Assembly: GCA_963815475.1 (NCBI GenBank)
Contig: CAWFHD010000003.1
Location: forward strand, 2,604,001-2,668,000
Origin: Sulfopaludibacter sp963815475
Lineage (GTDB): Bacteria; Acidobacteriota; Terriglobia; Bryobacterales; Bryobacteraceae
Reading direction: 5' to 3'
Length of the DNA: 64,000 nt
Position numbers and translations under genes: made by a program. Numbering within the stretch: position 1 is the stretch's first letter; each line of letters begins with the position of its first letter. The notes beneath the pieces were generated by a model. It was not told the origin of the DNA. It searched no databases and was given only the letters and a program-made list of their open reading frames with translations. Shown one piece after another: positions 52,240 through 60,967 of this stretch.

Positions 52240-54453
52240 CTATGCGCGAACCACTTCTACTTCGGCGTTGTAGTCAGGAACTCCGCTAGGGTCGAGGCGC
52301 CCTGCGGGAACAATCGTGTTCACCTCGGGCCAGTGCGCCTGCAGACAGCCCGGCTTGATGCGGTCTACCTTCACCGTGCCGCGAAATTCTCCCAGTTCAT
52401 TGCGCAGCAGAATGGCGGTGCCATTCGCCAGGCCAAGCCGCTTCGCGTCTTCTGCCGCCATCAGGATATCTTCCCGCGACGCGCCGTTGAGCTGGTCCAC
52501 TCGCGCGTGAATGATACTGTTGAATTGTTTGCCGCGGCGCGTGCTCAGATGGAACCGTCCCGGCGCCGCCTCATCGCGCGGCAATTCCAAAACGGAGAAA
52601 TGACCTTTCCCATCGGGCGTGGGGAACGTTTCGGTCAGCAGCCGTGGACCGCCGTACTGAAATTGATCGCCCTTCTTCTTCAACTTGGCGATCCCATGGT
52701 AAGCGGGGCAGACGCGCTCAATCTCATCGCGAATATCGCCTGTGTCGCGCCAGGGAAAGGCCTTCGCCGCCCGCGCGGGATCGAACCGCCGGGCCAGTTC
52801 CACAGGGATTTCCCATTCGTCGCGCGCTTCCGCCGGACGTGGACCGGGAATTTCGGGGCTGTAGATCACGCGCCGCTCCGTGGATGTCTCCGTGCCGCCC
52901 CCGCGCTGTTCATATCGCGTGCGCGCCGGCAGAATCAGCACGGTATCGGCGGGCTCCACCAACATGGTCTGGTTGACCACGATGTCCTGGTGAATTCTCA
53001 GCTTCACACTGCCCAGTGCGTTTTCCACGCGATGCGGTTGGGGCAGTGTCTGAACGAAATTGCCGCCGCTCTGAAACAACGCGTCGATGCCGCCCTGCTC
53101 CGCCGCATGCACTACCTGGGTGGCGTTCATCCCTTTCCACGAAGGCGGTTCGAAGCCCCACAGCGGGGCGATATCGCGGGCGCGTTCCTCATTCACCGGA
53201 CGGCCCATGATGTAGGCCCCCGGCTGCGCGCCCATTTCCGCGCCACCCTGCACCCCGCTGTGTCCGCGAATCGGCATCAGGCCGGTATGCTCGCGGCCCA
53301 CGTTGCCCTTTGCAAGTTGCAGATTCACCAGCGCGCGCACATTGTCGCTGCCGTAGCGGTGCTGCGTGATCCCCATGCTCCAGACCACAATGGCGTGGCG
53401 CGCTTTGCCGAAGGCTTCGGCGAAACGGAACATGTCAGCCTTACTCAGTCCGCAGCCGCGCTCAAGTTCTCGCCCAGTCCAGTGCACGGATCTGGCTTTC
53501 CAACCCCTCCCATCCCGTGGTGCGCGCCAGGATGAAAGCGCGGTCGGTCCAGCCGTTCTCAATCAGGTGTTTCAACACACCGCTGAAGAATGCGATGTCG
53601 CCGCCCTGATGAATCTGAAAGAAATCGTCCGCAATCCTGGTCCCGAATAAGGCGCTGCTGGTGACCGATGGCACCCAATAGCGCTCCATCCCCGGCTCGA
53701 AGTATGGATTCACCAGGAAGATCTTCGTTCCGGCCTCTTTGGCATAGTGCAGGTACTTAATCGATACCGGTTGGTTGTTCGCCGGGTTCGACCCGACAAA
53801 TACCACCAGGTCGGCGCCGATCCAGTCGAATAGGAACAGGTGGTCGCCGCCACTCCTACTGTGGAGGTTAGCGCCAGGGTACTCGGCGCGTGACAGATAC
53901 GCGCGCTGGTATCGACGTTGTTGGTGCCGAAGAATCGCGCCACCTTCTGATGCGCATAGTACGATTCGTTGGTCAGGCCGCGCGAGGTAACGTACCAGCC
54001 GATGCGGTGGGGATCGAACTCGCGCAGTTTGCCGGCGGCCGTCTCCAGCGCCTCATCCCAGGAGATGCGGCGGAAGCCTGCCTCACCGCGCCGGCGGACC
54101 ATAGGATACGCCAAGCGACCCAGTTTGCGAAGGTGCTTCTCACTGCGGGCACGGAGCGAGTCCACTCGCTCCAGCAGGCTGTGATCCATGGCCGGCATGG
54201 TGTTGAGGCGGAGCAACTGCAGGCGGACATTGCACAAATGAATGCCCTTCATCGTCCAGTCGTACATACCACTGGTGCCTAGCGAACAGCCGTCGCAGCA
54301 GCCATCCCGCAAAATACGCCAGGCGTATCCAAGGTTGTCGCGGTTATCGCGCAACACTTTGAACATCTCGACGTAATGATTGGGATGCTGCTCGTTTAGT
54401 CCGTATGGCACCAGGCTTACACGCGGCGCGCGGCCACGCGAAGGAAGCGTCAT
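52240..54453 (-). pseudogene. FdhF/YdeP-type molybdopterin oxidoreductase with two frameshifts
   Basis: Three adjacent frames together give one protein of about 737 residues. The N-terminal part (from ATG 54453, GAGAGGGG upstream) contains WRILRDGCCDGCSLGTSGMY, the metal/cofactor region of this family, and runs to TTCSYS. The middle part continues DWIGADLVVFVGSNPANNQP to IRALDW. The C-terminal part resumes ELERGCGLSKADMF, then VVWSMGITQHRYGSDNVRAL and GLMPIRGHSGVQGGAEMGA. The joins need one base added near 53828 and one removed near 53470. The family oxidises formate or related substrates. It ends 12 bases before the antiporter start. Confidence 0.85.
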
Positions 54454-54610
54454 GGATCCCCTCTCTTTGTGCAATCAGGGTGAGTATAGTACAAAGCTCC
54501 GTTTCAGAGTGTGACAATTGAGAAACTGAGATGGCGTCTTGACCCACGCTGGAACGCACAGCCGTATTTCATCCTGACCTGCGAGAATTGGAAGATTGAA
54601 GGAGTCAATC

Positions 54611-54940
54611 ATGTGTTTAGCCGAAAAGCATTGCGTTCCCTGCCGGGGAGGTGTCCCTGCCCTCCAAGGCGAAGCCCTGGAACAGATGCAGGCCCAGTTG
54701 CCTGGCTGGCAAGTGGTGGATGGGCATCATCTTACGCGAAGCTTCCAGTTTCCCGATTTCAAGACCGCACTGGAATTCGTGAACCGCGCCGGCGCGGTCG
54801 CCGAGGAAGAAGGGCATCACCCCGATCTATTGCTCGCATGGGGAAAGGTCGATGTTAAGACGTGGACGCATAAGATCGACGGCTTAACAGAGAGCGATTT
54901 TATCCTGGCGGCGAAAATAGATCGCCTTTATCACAATTGA
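54611..54940 (+). CDS. pterin-4a-carbinolamine dehydratase
   Basis: 109 residues from ATG 54611 (AAGGAG 8 bases upstream). LPGWQVVDGHHLTRSFQFPD, EEEGHHPDLLLAWGKVDVKT (20 shown) and HKIDGLTESDFILAAKID are the PCD/DCoH signatures; the EGHHPD histidines are catalytic. It recycles pterin cofactor after aromatic hydroxylation; in many bacteria it stands alone, as here. Overlaps no other gene; 11 bases before the peroxiredoxin start. Confidence 0.93.
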   Translation: MCLAEKHCVPCRGGVPALQGEALEQMQAQLPGWQVVDGHHLTRSFQFPDFKTALEFVNRAGAVAEEEGHHPDLLLAWGKVDVKTWTHKIDGLTESDFILAAKIDRLYHN

Positions 54941-54951
54941 ACGGAGAGTCA

Positions 54952-55494
54952 ATGTTAGGAGTTGGACACAAGTTTCCGGAGTTTTCCCTGCAGTCGACTG
55001 TCAGCATCGAAAAAGGGAAAGCCTTCCAAACCATTTCAGATCAGGACTATAAAGAGAAGTGGAAGGTTTACTTCTTCTGGCCGAAGGATTTCACCTTCGT
55101 TTGTCCCACTGAAATCGCGGCGTTCGGGAAGCTCAACAAAGAGTTCCAGGATCGTGACGCGCAGATTCTCGGCGGCAGCACCGATTCCGAGTTCGTCCAC
55201 CTCGCCTGGCGGCAGAACCACAACGATTTGAAGAACCTTCCGTTTCCCATGTTGGCCGACATCAAACGCGAGCTATCGACTGCATTGGGCATTCTCGATC
55301 CGCAGGAGGGGGTAGCTCAACGTGCCACCTTTATCGTGGATCCGTACAACGTAATTCGCTTTGTTTCGGTACACGATCTTTCGGTAGGCCGAAATCCGCA
55401 AGAAGTGCTGCGGGTGCTGGACGCGCTCCAAACTGACGAATTATGCCCTTGCAACTGGCAGCCGGGTCAGGAAGTTTTGCGCCCGGCGGTCTAG
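54952..55494 (+). CDS. peroxiredoxin (AhpC-type)
   Basis: 180 residues from ATG 54952. The peroxidatic cysteine is in WPKDFTFVCPTEIAAFGKL; the resolving cysteine region is LCPCNWQPGQEVLRP at the C-terminus with an extra Cys. The arginine in QRATFIVDPYNVIRF completes the site. It reduces peroxides; the partner reductant is probably the AhpD encoded next rather than AhpF, because no AhpF is seen. Confidence 0.95.
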   Translation: MLGVGHKFPEFSLQSTVSIEKGKAFQTISDQDYKEKWKVYFFWPKDFTFVCPTEIAAFGKLNKEFQDRDAQILGGSTDSEFVHLAWRQNHNDLKNLPFPMLADIKRELSTALGILDPQEGVAQRATFIVDPYNVIRFVSVHDLSVGRNPQEVLRVLDALQTDELCPCNWQPGQEVLRPAV

Positions 55495-55581
55495 TTCGAA
55501 GTGAAGTTGGGGAGCAGGAGAAGACCAAGGGCGGAGTGTGCCGGAACAGGCTTGCTTGCTTCCGGATGGACTAAATACATA

Positions 55582-56091
55582 ATGAATTTCGAACAATTCT
55601 CAGAATCGATCCCGGATTACGCCAAGGATTTGCGTCTCAATCTCGGGTCCTTGTTGCGCCAGACGGAGCTCACGGAGCGGCAGGCGTGGGCAGTGGCAGT
55701 GAGCTGCGCGGCAGCCTGCCGGAATCCCGGAATGCTGGAAGCCATCCAGTCGGAAGCGGCCAAATACCTGGATGAAGCCTCGATGGCTTCCGCCAAGACG
55801 GCGGCAGCTTTGATGGGAATGACCAATATCTACTACCGCTTCCGGCACTTGAGCAGCAACGAAAAATACGGCTCCATTCCGGCACGTCTGCGGATGCAGG
55901 GAATCCGTACTCATGGCGGCGATCCGGTGGACTTCGACCTGTGCTGCCTGGCAGTCTCGGCCATTAACGGCTGTGCCGCCTGCGTGGATTCGCATGAGAA
56001 GGAACTACGTTCCAAAGGCGTTCCGGAAGAAACCATCCTGGCTGCGGTCCGAATCGCCGCTGTGCTTCACGCAATCGCAGCAGTAACTTAG
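55582..56091 (+). CDS. ahpD: alkylhydroperoxidase AhpD
   Basis: 169 residues. The AhpD-type redox site is CAACVDSHEK, with the conserved E in MEAIQSEAAKYLDEAS and H in SHEKEL. AhpD proteins link AhpC to dihydrolipoamide-based reduction (known from mycobacteria). The gene follows the AhpC-type gene by 87 bases on the same strand. Start at ATG 55582 fits the family; the open frame before it is not conserved. Confidence 0.94.
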   Translation: MNFEQFSESIPDYAKDLRLNLGSLLRQTELTERQAWAVAVSCAAACRNPGMLEAIQSEAAKYLDEASMASAKTAAALMGMTNIYYRFRHLSSNEKYGSIPARLRMQGIRTHGGDPVDFDLCCLAVSAINGCAACVDSHEKELRSKGVPEETILAAVRIAAVLHAIAAVT

Positions 56092-56279
56092 CTGAGGTCG
56101 CGCTGCTGCCATTCCCGATGTCCGCTTCTGTATCCGACATCACCCATCTGGCCGCCGTGCTGTTCAGAAGAACGCTCGTGTTGTTCTTCCTCCTCCACAT
56201 TCACCCACTTCGGCAATCGATAGTCCGATTCCCGGCGACGGAAGTCGCCCCGATCACGTTCATCGTACCGATCTGACAT
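56088..56279 (-). CDS. small highly charged protein
   Basis: 63 residues, nearly all charged or polar (RYDERDRGDFRRRESDYRLP, VEEEEQHERSSEQHGG). AGGAGAG stands 6 bases before the ATG, the main support for translation. Such short hydrophilic proteins are sometimes stress-induced; no family is recognised. It converges with ahpD (4-base overlap). Confidence 0.55.
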   Translation of the reverse strand: MSDRYDERDRGDFRRRESDYRLPKWVNVEEEEQHERSSEQHGGQMGDVGYRSGHREWQQRDLS

Positions 56280-56429
56280 TGACTCTCTCCTACACGGAAA
56301 TCCTTAGTGCGAGTCCGGCACTATCAGCATCGACTTCCTAGTTTTAATGGTAGGCGCGGCCCTGAAGCTGGGCAAGGTTTCTTGCTTTGCCAATGTCGGA
56401 AAATGAACGCTTGCCGATGGGTGAAACTT

Positions 56430-57629
56430 TTAATGCCCCGGCCGGTCTGGCGGTGGAGCGGCCGCATGGTAGTCGCTCGCCACTCGCTTCGCATAGTCTT
56501 CCAACAGCTCGCGCACTCGCGCCGCGCTGGCCGAGCGGACGATCAAACCCACGTGGTGCGATTTCGCCATACGCCATACGATCTCGGGGTCGTTGAATGG
56601 AGTAGTGTCTGGCTGTTCCTGACGGGCCAACGAAACCAGCAGGCCACCATAATCCTCGCACGCTGGCGGCGGAGCATAAGGCGTCTTTCCGCCTGCCACT
56701 TCCACCCTTGCCCACTCGGCCCAAAGGTTGATGCCGGTGGCCGCTTCCACCAGTTCCGCGATGTGCGCGCCGCCCACGCGGGCGGACGTCTCCAGAAAAT
56801 ACACCCGGCCGTCCTCGCGCCCGATGATGTACTCCGTGTGAGACACGCCCCGCTGCAGGCCAAGCGCCTTCAAGACCCTTTCGTTCTCGGCCAGCAGCCG
56901 ATGGGCGGTATCGGAATCGCGCTCCAGAATGCGCGTCGTGAAAATCCCGCCTCCCTGCGCGACTTCGAGGGGCGGCGTGCCGTACGCGCTCGCGATGGCA
57001 AAGCAGACCTTCCGTTCGTACACGATGGAATCGACGTGAAAGATATCGCCGGGGACAAATCGTTCCAGCAGGTAGTTGGACTGTTCGTCGCCAAGTCCCT
57101 CCACGATCTTCCAGAATTCGGCCGCTTGATGGATCTTCTTGATGCCGATCGCGCCCGCCATGGAGCGCGGCTTCAAGAGCCACGGCCCCGGCACGCTTTC
57201 GAGAAATGCGGCCAGTTGCGGATGGTTCAACACCAGCATGAACTCGGGCACATTCAGTCCGGCTTCGGCCGCCCGCATGCGCATCGCGAGTTTGTCGCGA
57301 AAGTAGTGAGCGGTTGTCTCGCCCATGCCGGGAATGCGCAGATGCTCGCGAATCATCGCCGCGAGTTCGACATCGAAATCGTCGAGGGCCACGATCCGGT
57401 CGAACACTCTGGTCCGCGCCAGGAAACTGACAGCGTTCCGCATGTGTGCGGGGTTCCAGTGTTGGCCGTCGTCCGGCAGGTAGAAGATCTCGTCGATGGA
57501 TTCCATCGGCCAGTGAGCGCTGTCGCGGATGCTCTCGGCGGTGATCAGCACCACCGTCCAACCCTGGCGCTTGCATTCGCGCAGGAATTCGTGGCCCTTC
57601 TCGTAGCTGGCCAGGCACAGAATCGTCAT
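56430..57629 (-). CDS. ATP-grasp domain protein
   Basis: 399 residues. The N-terminal Rossmann-like domain (TILCLASYEKGHEFLRECKR) is followed by an ATP-grasp fold: LKPRSMAGAIGIKKI (glycine loop), ERFVPGDIFHVDSIV and FLETSARVGGAHIAELVEAA with metal ligands E and the following R/N region. The family joins carboxylates to amines or thiols, as in carnosine synthase-like and biotin carboxylase-like enzymes. Substrates cannot be read from sequence. It is divergent from the ABC transporter genes. Confidence 0.85.
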   Translation of the reverse strand: MTILCLASYEKGHEFLRECKRQGWTVVLITAESIRDSAHWPMESIDEIFYLPDDGQHWNPAHMRNAVSFLARTRVFDRIVALDDFDVELAAMIREHLRIPGMGETTAHYFRDKLAMRMRAAEAGLNVPEFMLVLNHPQLAAFLESVPGPWLLKPRSMAGAIGIKKIHQAAEFWKIVEGLGDEQSNYLLERFVPGDIFHVDSIVYERKVCFAIASAYGTPPLEVAQGGGIFTTRILERDSDTAHRLLAENERVLKALGLQRGVSHTEYIIGREDGRVYFLETSARVGGAHIAELVEAATGINLWAEWARVEVAGGKTPYAPPPACEDYGGLLVSLARQEQPDTTPFNDPEIVWRMAKSHHVGLIVRSASAARVRELLEDYAKRVASDYHAAAPPPDRPGH

Positions 57630-57802
57630 AATCCGATGGACCGCCCTGAAGGCCTCACGCTAACTCGAAGCTTGAATCATACATGATACTCGCGGCGAAC
57701 CGTTGCCATGCCATCATCATGCCTACGACTTTGCCCAAACCGTTTTTAATTAGGATGCATAGCGCTTTATCACCTTTATGTTTATGCGAAACTGAAACCT
57801 TC

Positions 57803-58726
57803 GTGGACAATCCCATACAGGTTGCAGGGCTGAAGAAGAGTTACGGCCCGCTCGAAGCCGTCAAGGGTCTCGACTTTGAAGTGCATGCGGGCGAGGTGTT
57901 CGCCCTGCTCGGACCGAACGGCGCCGGCAAAACCACCACCGTCGAGATTCTGGAGGGTCTGCGCAAACGCTCCGCCGGCCGCGTGACCGTGCTGGGCTAC
58001 GATCCGGAAGTGCAGACCCTGCAGCTCAAGGACCGGGTCGGCGTCTGCCTGCAGCAGACCAATCTGCAAGAGAAGATTCGCGTGAACGAGGCCATGGAGT
58101 TGTTTGCCAGCCTCTATACACGCACCATCGACACCGCCGATTTGCTCAAGCGGCTACAGCTCTGGGAGAAGCGGGAGGCGCAGTACTCGCAGCTATCGGG
58201 TGGGCAGAAACAGCGGCTGGCGTTGGCGCTCGCGCTGTTGAACGATCCGCAGGTCCTGTTTTTGGATGAGCCTTCGGCCGGGCTCGATCCGCAGGCGCGG
58301 CTGGAGATCCACGAATTGGTGCAGGACCTGCGCCGCGAGCAGCGCACCATACTGCTCACCACCCACTACATCGAAGAGGCCGAAAAGCTGTGCGATCGCG
58401 TGGCCATTGTCGACGAGGGCCGCATCATCGCCATCGGCACGCCTCGCGAGATCCAGGAGCGGACGCTGTCGAATTCCGTGATCGAGATCGAATGCGCGCA
58501 GCCGATTGTCGAAGGATCGCTTCCCAAGTGGCAGGATGCGGAGAAGATTTCGCTGGATGACCGGCGCACCCGCATTTCGGTGGTATCGCGCCGGCCCGCG
58601 CGAACTATCGTCGAGATGGTGAAGTGGCTGGATGACAAAGGGCTGGAACTGGCGGATATCCGGATCAAGCGGCCATCGCTGGAAGACGCCTTCATCGAAC
58701 TGACCGGAAAGAGTCTTCGGGAATGA
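57803..58726 (+). CDS. ABC transporter ATP-binding protein
   Basis: 307 residues from GTG 57803; the frame extends upstream to 57683, but the added part is not conserved in the family. Walker A GPNGAGKTT, Q loop CLQQTNL, signature LSGGQKQRLALALAL, Walker B VLFLDEPSAGLD and the H loop LLTTHYIEEAEK are complete. The C-terminal 80 residues are the DrrA-type extension. It overlaps the permease-amidohydrolase fusion by ATGA and powers it. Confidence 0.93.
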   Translation: MDNPIQVAGLKKSYGPLEAVKGLDFEVHAGEVFALLGPNGAGKTTTVEILEGLRKRSAGRVTVLGYDPEVQTLQLKDRVGVCLQQTNLQEKIRVNEAMELFASLYTRTIDTADLLKRLQLWEKREAQYSQLSGGQKQRLALALALLNDPQVLFLDEPSAGLDPQARLEIHELVQDLRREQRTILLTTHYIEEAEKLCDRVAIVDEGRIIAIGTPREIQERTLSNSVIEIECAQPIVEGSLPKWQDAEKISLDDRRTRISVVSRRPARTIVEMVKWLDDKGLELADIRIKRPSLEDAFIELTGKSLRE

Positions 58727-60924
58727 GATCGTACATCGCACTTTTCAAGAGCAACATGCGGCTCACCCTGCGGGACCGATCCGCCTTGTTCTTCAATTAT
58801 CTGTTTCCGTTTATCTTCTTCTTCGCCTTTGCGGAGCTGTTCCACGCGGGCACGGGCGAAGGCATCGCGTATTTTGTGGGCACAGTCCTCACTATGGGGA
58901 TTCTGGGAAATGGTTTCTGGGGCGCGGGAATGCGCGCCGTGCAGGACCGAGACAACAACATCCTGCGGCGCTATAAAGTCACTCCCATCACGCCGATGCC
59001 GATCCTGATCGCCTCCATGGTCAGCGGCTGGCTGCTATATCTGCCGGTGCTTTTCGTGATTGTGGCGCTGGCGCATATGTTGTACGCCATGCCGCTGCCT
59101 CAGAATTGGGGTTCGCTGTTTGTCATGGTCTCGGTGGGGGTGTGCGCGTTCCGCGCCATCGGGCTGATTCTGGCTTCGGTTGCCAATACCATGCAGGAAG
59201 CCATGATCTTCATCCAGATGCTCTACATGCCCATGCTGTTTCTAAGCGGCGCAACTATTCCTGCCGCCATCCTGCCGAAGTGGGCGCAGACAATGGCGGA
59301 GTTCATGCCCGCCTCATACCTGGTGAAGGGCTTTCAGGAAATCCTGTTTAATCACCAGACCATCTGGACCAGGAACAGCGCCCTCGCCATGGGTGCGCTG
59401 CTGCTCACGATCGCGCTCGGGCTCTTTCTTTCCATGCAGCTTTTTCGCTGGGAAAAGGAAGAGAAGCTCCCGCCCCGCAATAAACTTTGGGTGCTGGCGG
59501 TGCTTGCGCCGTTCCTCGCCATGGGCTGCTACCGCGCCTATAGCAAGGAACACATCGGCGAAAACGAAGCGCTCCTTCGCACCCTGCAGCGATCCGGTAC
59601 CTTCCTGATTCGCAACACCCGCGTGTTTATCGGCGATGGCAAGATCATCGAAACCGGCTCGGTGCTGGTGCATGACGGCAAGATCACAGGCGTCTTCGAA
59701 GGCGCCGGGCCCGATCCCGAAAAGCTGCGGGCGGAGGTGGTGGAAGGCGCAGGTAAGACGCTCATGCCCGGTCTCATCGACGCGCACGTCCATCTGAGCG
59801 GGCCCGCGGGCATCTCCACCGACCGCGCCGATTACGAGCCGAACCAGAGCATGCCTCGCGCCGCCGCGGCCCTGCTGTATAGCGGTGTGACCGCGGCACG
59901 CAGTGTGGGCGATTATCTGGACGAATCGCTAAAGCTGCGGAAACAGATCGCCGAGGGCAGCAAACTGGGCGCGCAGCTTTTCGCCTGCGGCCCCATGTTC
60001 ACGGCCGAAGGCGGCCACGGCACGGAATTCATTCAATATCTGCCGGAGACCATCCGCGCCAACGTGAAAGCCCAATTGGCGCGAACGCCTAAGACGCCCG
60101 AAGAGGCGCGCCGTCAGGTTCGCGAATTGAAGGCCCAGGGAGTCGATTGCATTAAGGCCATTCTGGAAGCAGGCTGGGGCGATGGCATGCTCTACGATCG
60201 TCTCGACCTGTTGATTGTGCGTTCGGTGGGCGAGGAGGCCAAGGCGCAGAATCTGCCCCTGGCCACGCACACGGGCGATGCCCGCGATGTCACCGACGCA
60301 GTCGAGATCGGCACGTCGTCCGTCGAGCACGGTTCCTGGCGCGATGAGATTCCGGATGCCGTGCTGGAACGCATGGCGCGCGAGGGTATCTACCTGGACC
60401 CCACCCTGACGGTGGCCCAAAGCTACGCGCAGTTTTACGCCGGGCAGGCCGATGCGCTGAACAACTCGCTGGTGCAGCAGGTGGTGGCGGGCAAGATGCT
60501 GAAGAGCACGCGCGATTTCGTGACGTCGGGTAAAGGCGTGGATGCCGCGCGCGCCGCCATCTTCAATCAGGCCTTCGAGCAGGCCAAAGCCAACCTGCTG
60601 CGCGCATGGAAGGCAGGAGTGCCGCTGGTGGTGGGAACGGACTCCGGCAACCCTCTGGTGTTCCACGGTCCTTCCATCCATCGCGAACTGCAGCTTTGGG
60701 TGCAGGCCGGAATCCCAGCTGAAGTCGCGCTGGAGGCGGCCACCAGCAAGGCGGCAAAGCTTTTGCGGTCGAGCAACATTGGGATCATCAAAGAAGGCAT
60801 GGACGCTGACCTCCTGATGGTGGACGGCAATCCGCTGCAAGACATCACGGCGACGGAGCGAATCTCGTTGGTGGTCTTCAAGGGCGAGCGCGTTCGGCGG
60901 TCGGAGTTGTTTGAGAAAAAGTAG
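58723..60924 (+). CDS. ABC-2 permease fused to an amidohydrolase
   Basis: 733 residues. Residues 1-245 are an ABC-2 type permease with six membrane helices (opening ALFKSNMRLTLRDRSALFFN; helices near 25-45, 55-75, 100-125, 135-160, 165-190, 225-245). A seventh helix at about 254-275 (LWVLAVLAPFLAMGCY) leads to a complete amidohydrolase domain (about 290-725) with metal ligands H355-x-H357, K478, H516, H536 and D640. With an even number of helices for the permease and an extra one, the enzyme would lie outside the cytoplasm. It resembles imidazolonepropionase/prolidase-type hydrolases. Confidence 0.9.
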   Translation: MRSYIALFKSNMRLTLRDRSALFFNYLFPFIFFFAFAELFHAGTGEGIAYFVGTVLTMGILGNGFWGAGMRAVQDRDNNILRRYKVTPITPMPILIASMVSGWLLYLPVLFVIVALAHMLYAMPLPQNWGSLFVMVSVGVCAFRAIGLILASVANTMQEAMIFIQMLYMPMLFLSGATIPAAILPKWAQTMAEFMPASYLVKGFQEILFNHQTIWTRNSALAMGALLLTIALGLFLSMQLFRWEKEEKLPPRNKLWVLAVLAPFLAMGCYRAYSKEHIGENEALLRTLQRSGTFLIRNTRVFIGDGKIIETGSVLVHDGKITGVFEGAGPDPEKLRAEVVEGAGKTLMPGLIDAHVHLSGPAGISTDRADYEPNQSMPRAAAALLYSGVTAARSVGDYLDESLKLRKQIAEGSKLGAQLFACGPMFTAEGGHGTEFIQYLPETIRANVKAQLARTPKTPEEARRQVRELKAQGVDCIKAILEAGWGDGMLYDRLDLLIVRSVGEEAKAQNLPLATHTGDARDVTDAVEIGTSSVEHGSWRDEIPDAVLERMAREGIYLDPTLTVAQSYAQFYAGQADALNNSLVQQVVAGKMLKSTRDFVTSGKGVDAARAAIFNQAFEQAKANLLRAWKAGVPLVVGTDSGNPLVFHGPSIHRELQLWVQAGIPAEVALEAATSKAAKLLRSSNIGIIKEGMDADLLMVDGNPLQDITATERISLVVFKGERVRRSELFEKK

Positions 60925-60967
60925 TGGGGCCAGGCTTCAGCCTGCGCCGGACTTCAGTCCGGCAGTT

